8,533 nucleotides of DNA, taken from assembly GCA_030036915.1 (NCBI GenBank), contig JASHSC010000491.1:1-8533 (forward strand), written 5' to 3'. Made by a program: the position numbers and the translations under genes. Each line of letters starts with the position of its first letter. The stretch's first letter is position 1. Positions 1 through 6,897 of the stretch are shown here, piece by piece. Source of the DNA: Terriglobia bacterium (GTDB taxonomy: Bacteria > Acidobacteriota > Terriglobia > UBA7540). Under the pieces are notes generated by a model, which did not search any database, was not told where the DNA came from, and worked only from the letters and a program-made list of their open reading frames with translations.

Positions 1-1498
1 GCGTGGTGGCCGTGTCGGCGACGCGAAGGCCTTTCGGAACGCCCGGGCCCACCACAATCAACGGTACGTGCAGGAGCTCGCGGTACAGACTTGAACCATG
101 CGAATAAGTGCCATGCTCGCCGAAACCTTCGCCATGATCGGCAGTGACAATGACATAGGTGTTGGCCCACTCGGGAGAACTTTGCAGAAAGCTCAGCAGC
201 TCACCCACCTGGCCGTCGATATAGTGCAGGCAATTATCGTAGGAATCGATGATGCCATCGCGATCCGCGACGGGAAGCGCCACGCGGTTTAGCCTGGCGG
301 TGAGCAGCAGATGCTTGGCGTCTCTCGAATCATGGCCGTACGTGTGGTCGTAAGGCGGGGGCGCTTCGTACGGGTCATGAGCGTCATTGTAATTGAGAAA
401 AAGGAAGAAGGGACGCTCGGAGCGGTGTTCGTACCAGCGGTATACTTCCTCGTTGAGTTGATGAGCGGTGAATTGGTTGAACCGGCTGCGTTGGAACAAC
501 TGTTCACTCATCGGCTCAACGAGCTCGCGTCCCAACCGCATGGCATCCAGGCTGTATCCCATGGTTCCCGTGCTGTCGGTGTAGGTCCCAAATCCCCGGC
601 CAAGTCCCCAGGGGACGATGCCGTAAAACGGATTGGCATTGAATCCCGCCGTCTCATAGCCGCCCGCGCTCAGGATTTCCGCCAGAGTCCGCGGCTCGCC
701 TGCCCGATCCGTCCCAGAGCCGTGCTGGTGCGGCAAAAGGGAAGTGAACATGGAAAGCATGGAGGGCAATGTCCATGACGATGCCGATATGGCGTTATCA
801 AACTGAACGCCGCGCCGGGCGAACTGATCGACGTTTGGGGTGGTATTGCGGGAATATCCGTAGGAAGAAAAATGATCGGCGCGGGCAGTGTCCCACACGA
901 TCAGAACGATATTGGGTGACTGGGGCCTTCTCGCCGTGGCGTGGGCAGTAGAAAGATTAAATGGATCTGGCATGTGGGATATTCCCACCAAGACTGCCAG
1001 CGTGGCCATCGTAAATAAAACTGCGCGCGCCCATATCCGTGGCCGAAAATCCTCCAGAAAACCCAGCGGTGAGCCATCCTTGCGAGTCGCCCACAGAGCT
1101 GCCAGTGTCCATCCGAAAGCCACCGCAAACATGAGGGGCGGGCTGAGAAAACTCTGCAAAGCCAGATACCACCCGACTCCCGCTTGAGAGAAACGCAGCA
1201 GCATCGCGAGATAACCGCCCGCCATGCCTGCCACGCTGGCGACCAGGGCCATTCCCCAAAATCGGGATTTCGGCAAAGTAGACAGGAAGCCCACCAGCAG
1301 ACCCAGCAAGCCAAGACTTATTGAAGTGAGCAGCGGGGCGAAAAACCAGAAGGAAGCCGGAACGTGTGGCTTCAGAATAGGCAAGTCGGTGAGGCGCATT
1401 CCCGCCGCCTCAATCAATCCGATGAGGATGCCGGCAGTTGCTCCGAGCAATCCAACTCTGCCAATAACTGTCTGCTTATTGGGGGGCGCGGTTGCCAT
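1..1498 (-). CDS. Membrane-anchored sulfatase/alkaline-phosphatase-superfamily protein (3' end cut by window)
   Basis: The frame is open from the ATG at 1498-1496 to the window edge, giving 499 whole codons with no stop. An in-frame TGA lies three codons upstream and an AGGTG ribosome site sits 7 bases before the ATG, so the start is firm. Residues 1-175 hold about five hydrophobic segments (roughly 12-32, 50-73, 81-103, 110-137, 157-173). Residues 195-499 form a sulfatase-fold domain, probably outside the membrane. Metal-site motifs are visible: VWDTARADH (Asp203), HDPYEAP (374-380), TADHGEGFGEHG (Asp453, His454) and YSHG (His467). The nucleophile region reads SSWTLPSM: Thr243 replaces the formylglycine Cys/Ser of C/S-x-P-x-R, and Met247 replaces the Arg. 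A formylglycine-dependent sulfatase is therefore unlikely; Thr nucleophiles occur in lipoteichoic-acid synthase and phosphoethanolamine transferases. The substrate is unknown. It has its own promoter and is probably a separate transcript from the arabinose trio. Confidence 0.88.
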   Translation of the reverse strand, partial: MATAPPNKQTVIGRVGLLGATAGILIGLIEAAGMRLTDLPILKPHVPASFWFFAPLLTSISLGLLGLLVGFLSTLPKSRFWGMALVASVAGMAGGYLAMLLRFSQAGVGWYLALQSFLSPPLMFAVAFGWTLAALWATRKDGSPLGFLEDFRPRIWARAVLFTMATLAVLVGISHMPDPFNLSTAHATARRPQSPNIVLIVWDTARADHFSSYGYSRNTTPNVDQFARRGVQFDNAISASSWTLPSMLSMFTSLLPHQHGSGTDRAGEPRTLAEILSAGGYETAGFNANPFYGIVPWGLGRGFGTYTDSTGTMGYSLDAMRLGRELVEPMSEQLFQRSRFNQFTAHQLNEEVYRWYEHRSERPFFLFLNYNDAHDPYEAPPPYDHTYGHDSRDAKHLLLTARLNRVALPVADRDGIIDSYDNCLHYIDGQVGELLSFLQSSPEWANTYVIVTADHGEGFGEHGTYSHGSSLYRELLHVPLIVVGPGVPKGLRVADTATT

Positions 1499-1505
1499 TT
1501 TATGT

Positions 1506-1510
1506 CACCT
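1506..1510 (-). promoter_or_regulatory. Ribosome binding site fixing the sulfatase-like start
   Basis: AGGTG on the minus strand lies 7 bases before the ATG at 1498. Together with the in-frame stop just upstream it leaves only one sensible start. Confidence 0.65.
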
Positions 1511-1586
1511 GCCAACCCCCAAAACTTCCACGGCCATCGGTGTTTACGGGGTAAGTAAACATGCCCGAAACGTGCCAAGTGGTAAG

Positions 1587-1615
1587 ATTATACAGCATAA
1601 AATCAACAACTTAAA
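1587..1615 (-). promoter_or_regulatory. Predicted sigma70-type promoter of the sulfatase-like gene
   Basis: On the minus strand a perfect TATAAT (1592-1587) is preceded by a 17-base spacer and a weak -35, TTTAAG (1615-1610). The region is locally AT-rich compared with its surroundings. It would start transcription near 1580, giving a leader of about 80 bases before the ATG at 1498. The -10 match and spacing are seen directly; activity is inferred. Confidence 0.5.
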
Positions 1616-1620
1616 TGTAA

Positions 1621-1791
1621 ATGCTTGACTTAGAAGTCTCACTGCACCAATCTGCCGAACTCAGAGCCTTGCGCGACCTGACGCGTATCTATTATGCAAA
1701 CGGAGCGCCATCTGCGCGGCTCGGGCTTGCTGAATATGTTAAGATAAAGTTAGCCGAAGGGGTGCCCGCTTACACCCCTCCCAGCCATTAA
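1621..1791 (+). CDS. Possible small protein, 56 aa, unrecognised
   Basis: An open frame starts at ATG 1621, immediately after an in-frame TAA, and stops at TAA 1789-1791. The protein begins MLDLEVSLHQ and ends YTPPSH. Its middle (about residues 8-46) is rich in Leu, Ala, Arg and Glu, looks helical, and has balanced charge, unlike the Arg/Pro/Ser-rich shadow frames nearby. It is the only frame on the plus strand here that does not overlap a convincing gene. Against it, no ribosome binding site precedes the ATG, no clear plus-strand promoter was found, and a hairpin lies near its 3' end. I recognise no family. It would be divergent from the sulfatase-like gene and convergent with dprE2. Confidence 0.27.
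   Translation: MLDLEVSLHQSAELRALRDLTRIYYANGAPSARLGLAEYVKIKLAEGVPAYTPPSH
1758..1779 (-). terminator. Weak hairpin downstream of the dprE2-like gene
   Basis: AGGGGTG (1758-1764) and CACCCCT (1773-1779) form a 7-bp GC-rich stem with an 8-base loop, beginning 35 bases after the dprE2 stop. On the minus strand the hairpin is followed by a T-containing stretch but no true T-run, so intrinsic termination would be weak. Confidence 0.3.
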
Positions 1792-1813
1792 TGACGCCTA
1801 AGTGAGGCAAAGG

Positions 1814-2629
1814 TTACATGCGAAGGCGCTTGAAGATGCTTTCGGGGATCAAGCGAATGATGAGCATAATCGTCCGCCAGAACCAAGGAACATAGACTAC
1901 ATCCCTGCGGGCAGTCACGGCGCGATAAATATCGCGTGCAACTTTTTCGGGCGAGGCGACCAGTGGGAGTTTCCCCTTTCCGAATACCATGCGTGTATCC
2001 ACGAATCCGGGTTTCACGGTGATCACCTGGACCCCGCAATGATAAAGCCTGTTTCGCAGGCCTTGAAGATACGTCGTCAGTCCACCCTTGGCCGAACCAT
2101 AGAGGTAATTGCTTTGGCGGCCCCGGTCTCCCGCGACGGAGGAAAGCGCGCAGATGAATCCCCGCCGTTTCTGCTCGAAGTAATTCGCGGCGACTTCCAG
2201 GGCCAGCGCCGAACCCGTGAAATTGATCTCCAAAGTTCTGCGCGCCTCGCCCAAATCCGTCTTTGCGGCTTCGGGACTTCCCAGGTAGCCGGCGCAGAGA
2301 ACAAAGCCTTCGAACGAATCGCCGGCGGCCTTGAAGCAATCCCTCAGCGCCGATTCGAGCATTTCAAAGTTTCCCAGGTCCACGGTGATGGCCCGTGCAC
2401 AAACTTTGTACCGCAGGCCCAGATCCGCGGCGAGAATCACCAGTTCTTCTTTGTCGCGGCCGGCGAGGATGAGGTCGTAGTGATGCGATGCAAATTCCGT
2501 TGCCAGCGCTCGTCCAATGCCGGCATTTGCACCCAGAATCAAGACCGTAGGCAAAGCAGTACTCCGTGAAACGTGGAATCGACCTTCTCTCGTCAATTGC
2601 GGCAGAGAAAATCTCCGCTCCTCAGCCAT
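1814..2629 (-). CDS. dprE2: Decaprenylphosphoryl-2-keto-arabinose reductase-like SDR (DprE2-like)
   Basis: This is a classical short-chain dehydrogenase/reductase of 271 aa from the ATG. In mycobacteria DprE2 uses NADH to reduce decaprenylphosphoryl-2-keto-erythro-pentose to decaprenylphosphoryl-D-arabinose, completing the epimerisation begun by DprE1. Visible motifs are the nucleotide-binding GANAGIG (33-39), the CAG segment (112-114), ALSSVAG with the likely catalytic Ser164, and YGSAK with Tyr177 and Lys181. PGFVDT follows at 207-212. The C-terminus (about 248-268) is hydrophobic and basic and could contact the membrane where the lipid substrate sits. It lies 48 bases after the dprE1-like gene on the same strand. 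The start is uncertain: the ATG at 2629 has no good ribosome site, whereas a TTG at 2554-2552 has GGAG 7 bases upstream and would begin the protein just before the Rossmann strand. The SDR assignment is certain; the DprE2 role rests on sequence look and neighbours. Confidence 0.85.
   Translation of the reverse strand: MAEERRFSLPQLTREGRFHVSRSTALPTVLILGANAGIGRALATEFASHHYDLILAGRDKEELVILAADLGLRYKVCARAITVDLGNFEMLESALRDCFKAAGDSFEGFVLCAGYLGSPEAAKTDLGEARRTLEINFTGSALALEVAANYFEQKRRGFICALSSVAGDRGRQSNYLYGSAKGGLTTYLQGLRNRLYHCGVQVITVKPGFVDTRMVFGKGKLPLVASPEKVARDIYRAVTARRDVVYVPWFWRTIMLIIRLIPESIFKRLRM
2562..2565 (-). promoter_or_regulatory. Candidate ribosome site for an internal TTG start of the dprE2-like gene
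   Basis: GGAG on the minus strand lies 7 bases before TTG 2554-2552 (codon 26 of the ATG-initiated frame). Starting there gives a 246-aa protein whose first glycine of GANAGIG is residue 8, the usual layout for SDRs. The upstream ATG at 2629 lacks a comparable site. Confidence 0.4.
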
Positions 2630-2677
2630 TGCAGGACGCTTTCACGAATGACTGCTAAGGACTGACGAGAGGTTTAA

Positions 2678-4060
2678 TCATTCGACAATTTTAAGTCTTC
2701 GAGCCTGGGACGATGAAAACAATCTCTTGGGGTCTAAATTCCGCTGAATGGACCGGAATTCGTCGAGCCTGGGGTACATTACCGCAAAATCTTCGGAGCG
2801 CAGAAGCGCGTCCTTTGCCAAGTAGACCCGTCCACCAAAATCCAATGTCATGCGGTCGAGCTCGTGAAGAAAGGGAATGAGCCCGCGTCCAGCCGGGATG
2901 TCCAGAGCCAGAGTGTAACCTCGCAGGGGGAAAGAGAGCAGTCCTCGTCCGGATTCGCCAAAGCGTTTCAGAACCGCCAGAAACGAAGCGCGTCCAGAGC
3001 GAGCCAGGCGGTCCAGGACAGCGCGCAGCCCTTCGCGGCCGCTTGCCTGAGGGAGCGCAATTTGATATTGAACGAAGCCGCGCTTTCCATACATCCGGTT
3101 CCAATTGTTAATGGCATCGAGGGGATAAAAAAACCTTTCGAAATTCACGGGCTGGAGCTCTGTGGTGCGGTGGAGCGCGTAGTAGGCGGCATTGAAGGCT
3201 TTTACCGTAAGCGGGTTCAAAGTCGCGGAAGGGAAGTCGGCAAAGAGATTCCACTTGGGCCGGGTGGAAACGGTGCCCTTGTTCTCCATTTCCGATTGCA
3301 AATTCCGAATTCGCGCTGGAAGTTCGGCTGCCGGCGCGTGATTGCCCCGCATCAAAATGCTGCGCCCCAGCGTCTTGCCTGTGGCCAGCGCGTCGATCCA
3401 GGCGACGGAGTAATCGTAACGCTCATCGGAAGCTTCCATATTCGTCATCGCATCTTCAAGATTTGCCGACTTGTAGTAATCGACGAAAACGTAAGCCGAA
3501 TCGACGCGACGGAGCCTGAGCCGCGCGCTCAGAATGACCCCCGTCAGGCCCATGCCTCCCACGGTAGCCCAAAAAATCTCGGATTTATTCGCCGGACTGC
3601 ATCGCAACAGTTCGCCGGCGGGGGTTAAGAGCTCCAAACTCAGGACGAAGTTGGAGAATGTTCCATCGCGGTGATGATTCTTGCCGTGAATGTCCGCGGC
3701 AATCGCGCCGCCCACGCTTACGAACTTGGTTCCCGGCGAGACGGGCAGGAACCAGCCGCGCGGGAGAAAAAATTCGATTATTTCGGCAAGGCTCGTTCCG
3801 CACTCGCATTCGAGTTCGCCGGTGGCCTGGTCAAAAGCGATAAAACGATTGAGCCGAACGGGCCAGATGACGCCGCGATTTTCATTCAGCGACGCATCAC
3901 CGTAGCTGCGACCCAGGCCGCGGGGGATGTAGGAAGGTTGAAGCCCTGACGCCAGAGCTGCTGCCACCTCACTACGCTTTTCCGGCCGGCAGACATGACA
4001 GGATTCTGACCGGTAACGGCCCCAGCCAAAGAGCGATTGAGTTGAGAATGCAGCGTTCAT
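2678..4060 (-). CDS. dprE1: Decaprenylphosphoryl-beta-D-ribose 2'-oxidase-like FAD enzyme (DprE1-like)
   Basis: This 460-aa protein matches mycobacterial DprE1 in length and layout. That enzyme oxidises the 2'-OH of decaprenylphosphoryl-ribose to the keto form using FAD. The N-terminal half is a PCMH/VAO-type FAD domain with PRGLGRSYGDAS (46-57), PVSPGTKFVSVGGAIAADIHGKNHH (within 107-130) and FWATVGGMGLTG (163-174). The C-terminal part aligns with the mycobacterial end: GYTLALDIP (381-389), RVYLAKD (411-417), MYPRLDEF (428-435) and LDPKRLFSS (442-450). Lys416 corresponds to the essential Lys418. Ala385 corresponds to Cys387, which benzothiazinones attack. The spacing of 31 residues between these two positions is the same in both proteins. 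The ATG has GGAG 6 bases upstream and an in-frame TGA not far before it. It lies between the UbiA-like and DprE2-like genes. Other sugar-lactone-oxidase relatives are possible but much less likely given these neighbours. Confidence 0.92.
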   Translation of the reverse strand: MNAAFSTQSLFGWGRYRSESCHVCRPEKRSEVAAALASGLQPSYIPRGLGRSYGDASLNENRGVIWPVRLNRFIAFDQATGELECECGTSLAEIIEFFLPRGWFLPVSPGTKFVSVGGAIAADIHGKNHHRDGTFSNFVLSLELLTPAGELLRCSPANKSEIFWATVGGMGLTGVILSARLRLRRVDSAYVFVDYYKSANLEDAMTNMEASDERYDYSVAWIDALATGKTLGRSILMRGNHAPAAELPARIRNLQSEMENKGTVSTRPKWNLFADFPSATLNPLTVKAFNAAYYALHRTTELQPVNFERFFYPLDAINNWNRMYGKRGFVQYQIALPQASGREGLRAVLDRLARSGRASFLAVLKRFGESGRGLLSFPLRGYTLALDIPAGRGLIPFLHELDRMTLDFGGRVYLAKDALLRSEDFAVMYPRLDEFRSIQRNLDPKRLFSSSQARRLKIVE

Positions 4061-4182
4061 CGGAAACTCCGTCTTTACTCACCAACTCCGGCTGATCCGT
4101 CATCGTCACGTTCGGTGCAGCACCAGTTCTCAGACCCTCGGGACCAACGATTGATTGCTGATGACCGGGAACCGGATATTCT

Positions 4183-5133
4183 TCAAAGATAGATGATTAA
4201 TACTACGCACGCTGCCCAGGAAAGCACAACCGACAGCAGCACGGGGTCGGTGAAGAGTGACCGCGTGGGATCTCCTCCCTGCGCCTCATGGTGAATCAGG
4301 TGGAGATAGCGGAAGATGCCAAAAAGGACAAAGGGGATCGTGATTTCAAGTCGCTTGCCCGGAAATTTGCTTTGTACGTCCGGCGACAGCGTGTAAAGCG
4401 CGTAAGATACCACGGTGGAAGCGGTAACGATGCTGATGAGCTGATCGAGAAAATAAGGCGTGTAGTTCGCGAGAATCGCCCGGTGCTCGGAGGCGTGGTC
4501 CCCGAGCAGAACCAGCTCATGGCGCCGCTTGCTCAAAGCAATAAATAACGCCAGCAGCGTCGTGCACACAATCAGCCAGGGAGAAATGGAAACGCCGATA
4601 ACCACTCCGCCCGCCACCACGCGAAATAAGAAGCCCGCCGCAACGATGAACACATCAAGCAGCGGAACCCGCTTCAGAAATGCGGAATAGAGAACATTGA
4701 CGGCGATGTAGGCGGCAACCGTCTCGAAAAAGGAAATGTTCAGCCTCCAAGCCCCCAAAAGTCCGGCGATGCCCAGAATTCCGGCCGCGAGTCCCGCACT
4801 TGTGACGCTCAGCCGGCCGGAAGCGATAGGGCGCAGCTTCTTGACGGGGTGGTGGCGATCTTCCTCGGCATCAAAAATGTCGTTAAGAACATAGGCGGCG
4901 CTGGACACCAGGCAAAACACCAGCACTGCAAGCAACACCTGCCGGCAACGGTCCCAGCGCGTGAGGCTTTGCGAGAAAATAAGCGCAGCGAAGATGAAAC
5001 CATTCTTCACCCATTGTTGCGGGCGGAGAGTTTCCGTCAATGCCCAAAGAGAAGAGCCTCGGCGGGCCGTGCTCTCCAGGGATAACCGCCCTTCAATTGA
5101 ATCTGTGTTTGCGCTTCTCCCGCTGGCTGACAT
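4183..5133 (-). CDS. ubiA: Decaprenyl-phosphate phosphoribosyltransferase-like UbiA-family protein (DPPR synthase)
   Basis: This is an integral-membrane prenyltransferase-family protein resembling mycobacterial Rv3806c, which transfers 5-phosphoribose from PRPP onto decaprenyl phosphate, the first committed step to the D-arabinofuranose donor. I choose the ATG at 5133 (316 aa) because GGAG lies 5 bases upstream; an earlier in-frame ATG at 5205 would add 24 unremarkable residues. Motifs, numbered from 5133: LRPQQWVKN (36-44), the Asp-rich NDIFDAEEDRHHPVKKLRP (84-102), and the second region YSAFLKRVPLLD (149-160) followed by AAGFLFRVVAGG. The LRPxQWxKN and DRxHPxKxxRP pattern is typical of the phosphoribosyltransferase branch rather than quinone- or heme-prenylating UbiA/CyoE. 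About eight or nine membrane segments are visible. It leads the trio with dprE1 and dprE2. Between this gene and dprE1 are 122 bases with no gene seen. Confidence 0.9.
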   Translation of the reverse strand: MSASGRSANTDSIEGRLSLESTARRGSSLWALTETLRPQQWVKNGFIFAALIFSQSLTRWDRCRQVLLAVLVFCLVSSAAYVLNDIFDAEEDRHHPVKKLRPIASGRLSVTSAGLAAGILGIAGLLGAWRLNISFFETVAAYIAVNVLYSAFLKRVPLLDVFIVAAGFLFRVVAGGVVIGVSISPWLIVCTTLLALFIALSKRRHELVLLGDHASEHRAILANYTPYFLDQLISIVTASTVVSYALYTLSPDVQSKFPGKRLEITIPFVLFGIFRYLHLIHHEAQGGDPTRSLFTDPVLLSVVLSWAACVVLIIYL

Positions 5134-5138
5134 TACAA

Positions 5139-5142
5139 CTCC
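5139..5142 (-). promoter_or_regulatory. Ribosome binding site deciding the ubiA-like start
   Basis: GGAG on the minus strand lies 5 bases before the ATG at 5133. The alternative ATG at 5205 lies only 9 bases after the permease stop codon, and using it would place the 5172-5193 hairpin inside the coding region, so 5133 is preferred. Confidence 0.55.
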
Positions 5143-5171
5143 GCTGCATAATGAATCGAAGGCGTGAAATG

Positions 5172-5193
5172 GCCGAAAGGCATCGCCTTCGGC
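5172..5193 (-). terminator. Imperfect hairpin between the lactate permease and the arabinose trio
   Basis: On the minus strand GCCGAAGGC (5193-5185), a 3-base loop and GCCTTTCGGC (5181-5172) form a strong stem of nine pairs with one bulged base, starting 22 bases after the permease stop. No T-run follows, so it could be an intrinsic-like terminator, an mRNA 3'-end stabiliser, or an incidental structure. Confidence 0.4.
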
Positions 5194-5214
5194 ACAGTCT
5201 AGCATGGATGTTGT

Positions 5215-6891
5215 TTAGGGAACCATCCAGCCAAGCCAATAGGCCTGCGCCAAAGCGATCAGGCAGAGCAGCAGTGCCAGCAGCAGGCTGTGGCCAAGCG
5301 TGGATCGCACGATGTCGCCTTCGTGACCCACCAATCCGACGGTGGTCACCCCAACGGCGATGTTCTGTGGTGAGATCATCTTTCCAGTTACGGCTCCCGA
5401 GGAATTCGTCGCTGCCAGCAGAATGGGATTCACGCCGATTTGGTGCGCGGCGGCAACTTGCAGGTTTCCAAAGAGGAGGTTGCTGGATGTGTCGCTGCCG
5501 CTTAAGAAACAAGCGATCCAGCCGAGCAATCCGCTGACCAGCGGAAAAAGTTTTCCCATGCCCGCTAGAAATGCGCCCAGCGTGTAAGCCATTCCGGAGT
5601 AGTTGTAGAGATACGCCAGAGCCACAATCAATCCCACCGTCAAAGCGGGCATGCGAAGCTGAAGCAGAGTTTTCAATCCGGATTTCACAACCATTCGCGG
5701 TGAGGCGCGAAGAATCAGCGCGCTTAGAACCAGCGCCGTTAAACCCGCAGTTCCCGCCGCCAGCGGCTGAAAATTGAATATCGCGGCGTATGGCTTGTTG
5801 TACAACGTGATGAAAACTGCATTGTGCAAAAGAGGGATGGGAATGTTCTTCTGGCCGAAGGTGAACAGGTGAAGATACGACCAGGCAACGATAACCCCTG
5901 CCAGCAGCACCCACGGGGCCCAGGCGTTGAGCGACTGCCCGAGGGTCAATCCTGCTTCGGAGGGGGAACCATTTGAATGCTCGCCCTGTGCGAGAGACGC
6001 TGACGGCGATTCGGGATTCCAAACCTGAAGAAGTCCAATCACGCAGGCGGTGGAAAACATGGCGGCGACGACATCGACAACATAAGGTCCCCAATAGTTT
6101 GAGCAGGCAAATTGAGCCAGCGCGAAGCTCGCGCCGCCCGCCAACGCAATCGGCCAGGTTCTTTTCAACCCCTTGCCGCCGGCGACAACCCAGACCAGAT
6201 ACGCCGGCAAGATGAGGGAGATGAAAGGCAGTTGCCGCCCCACCATGGCGGAAAGCTTCATGAGGTTGAGCCCGGTCACGCCCGCGAGCGCAACCACGGG
6301 AATTCCCAATCCTCCAAACGCCACAGGGGTGGTATTGGCAATCAACGCCAACGTGACGGATTGCCGGGCCGAAAAGCCCAAACCCAGCAGCAGGAAACCC
6401 GCTACGGCGACCGGCGAACCGAACCCCGTTGTCCCTTCCAGCAACGCGCCAAAGCAAAACGCCACCAGAATGGCCTGCACGCACGGGTCGCCCGAAGCGT
6501 GCACGCTCATCCATCGACGCAACAAATCAAAATTGCCGATGTCGACGCACAAGTTGTAGATCCAGAGCGCCGCGAAGACGATCCAGAGAATCGGCCAGAG
6601 GGCAAAGGCAAATCCAGACACCATACTCATCGCGGCGAGATGCGCCGGCATCCCCCAAACAAAAATTCCCAGGAAGAGCGCCGTCCCCAAACCGAGCGCG
6701 GCGGACAAGGCTCCACTCCTTCGCAACCCGCCCATGAAAATCAAGACCACGATCAGCGGAAGTGTGGCGATGAGCGCCGAAATCCCCAGGCTGTGCGCCG
6801 GCGTCAGCGGCTGCGGCCACACAAAGGCCGGGTCAAAAATCATCGCAGAAAGATTCTGCCGCCCAACGGAGCCCAAAAGGGTTGTGTACAT
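5215..6891 (-). CDS. lldP: L-lactate permease (LctP/LldP family)
   Basis: This 558-aa polytopic membrane protein has the length and motifs of the lactate permease family, which imports lactate (and glycolate) with protons across the inner membrane. Characteristic blocks are GALLEGTTGFGSPVAVA (148-164), IANTTPVAFGGLGIPVV (184-200), SGSDTSSNLLFGNLQ (464-478) and TNSSGAVTGKMISPQNIA (495-512). More than ten hydrophobic segments are visible, broken by a polar loop at about 292-322 that is probably cytoplasmic. The ATG at 6891 is supported by GAGGA 6 bases upstream; an internal ATG (codon 17) has no good site. It begins 48 bases after murB on the same strand. No lactate dehydrogenase or LldR-type regulator lies in the window, so its regulation and metabolic partner cannot be read here. 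The exact substrate (lactate, glycolate or both) is not resolved. Confidence 0.93.
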   Translation of the reverse strand: MYTTLLGSVGRQNLSAMIFDPAFVWPQPLTPAHSLGISALIATLPLIVVLIFMGGLRRSGALSAALGLGTALFLGIFVWGMPAHLAAMSMVSGFAFALWPILWIVFAALWIYNLCVDIGNFDLLRRWMSVHASGDPCVQAILVAFCFGALLEGTTGFGSPVAVAGFLLLGLGFSARQSVTLALIANTTPVAFGGLGIPVVALAGVTGLNLMKLSAMVGRQLPFISLILPAYLVWVVAGGKGLKRTWPIALAGGASFALAQFACSNYWGPYVVDVVAAMFSTACVIGLLQVWNPESPSASLAQGEHSNGSPSEAGLTLGQSLNAWAPWVLLAGVIVAWSYLHLFTFGQKNIPIPLLHNAVFITLYNKPYAAIFNFQPLAAGTAGLTALVLSALILRASPRMVVKSGLKTLLQLRMPALTVGLIVALAYLYNYSGMAYTLGAFLAGMGKLFPLVSGLLGWIACFLSGSDTSSNLLFGNLQVAAAHQIGVNPILLAATNSSGAVTGKMISPQNIAVGVTTVGLVGHEGDIVRSTLGHSLLLALLLCLIALAQAYWLGWMVP

Positions 6892-6897
6892 GAATCG

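Larger units (their letters stand above)
1499..1813. other. Intergenic region between the sulfatase-like gene and the dprE2-like gene
   Basis: This is the longest stretch without a recognised gene. It contains the AT-rich leftward promoter at 1587-1615, a weak hairpin at 1758-1779 that could end the leftward dprE2 transcript, and an unrecognised 56-codon frame on the plus strand (1621-1791). No tRNA, direct repeat or insertion-sequence end was seen. Confidence 0.6.

Noticed and set aside
311..778. 155-codon plus-strand frame near the left edge
   Set aside because: The opposite strand carries the sulfatase-like frame with metal-site motifs through the whole region; this frame has none.
1802..2569. 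255-codon plus-strand frame antisense to the dprE2-like gene
   Set aside because: It lies almost wholly opposite a gene with intact SDR motifs, and its own translation shows no family.
3121..3135. Run of seven A on the plus strand inside the dprE1-like gene, a possible slippage site
   Set aside because: The reading frame is intact on both sides and encodes conserved-looking sequence; nothing suggests a frameshift.
2864..3628. 254-codon plus-strand frame antisense to the dprE1-like gene
   Set aside because: Shadow of the DprE1 reading frame; no domain, no upstream ribosome site.
5093..6514. 473-codon open frame on the minus strand overlapping the lactate permease in another frame
   Set aside because: Its translation is rich in Arg, Gly and His with no recognisable domain, while the overlapping permease has clear family motifs. 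It is a high-GC shadow frame.
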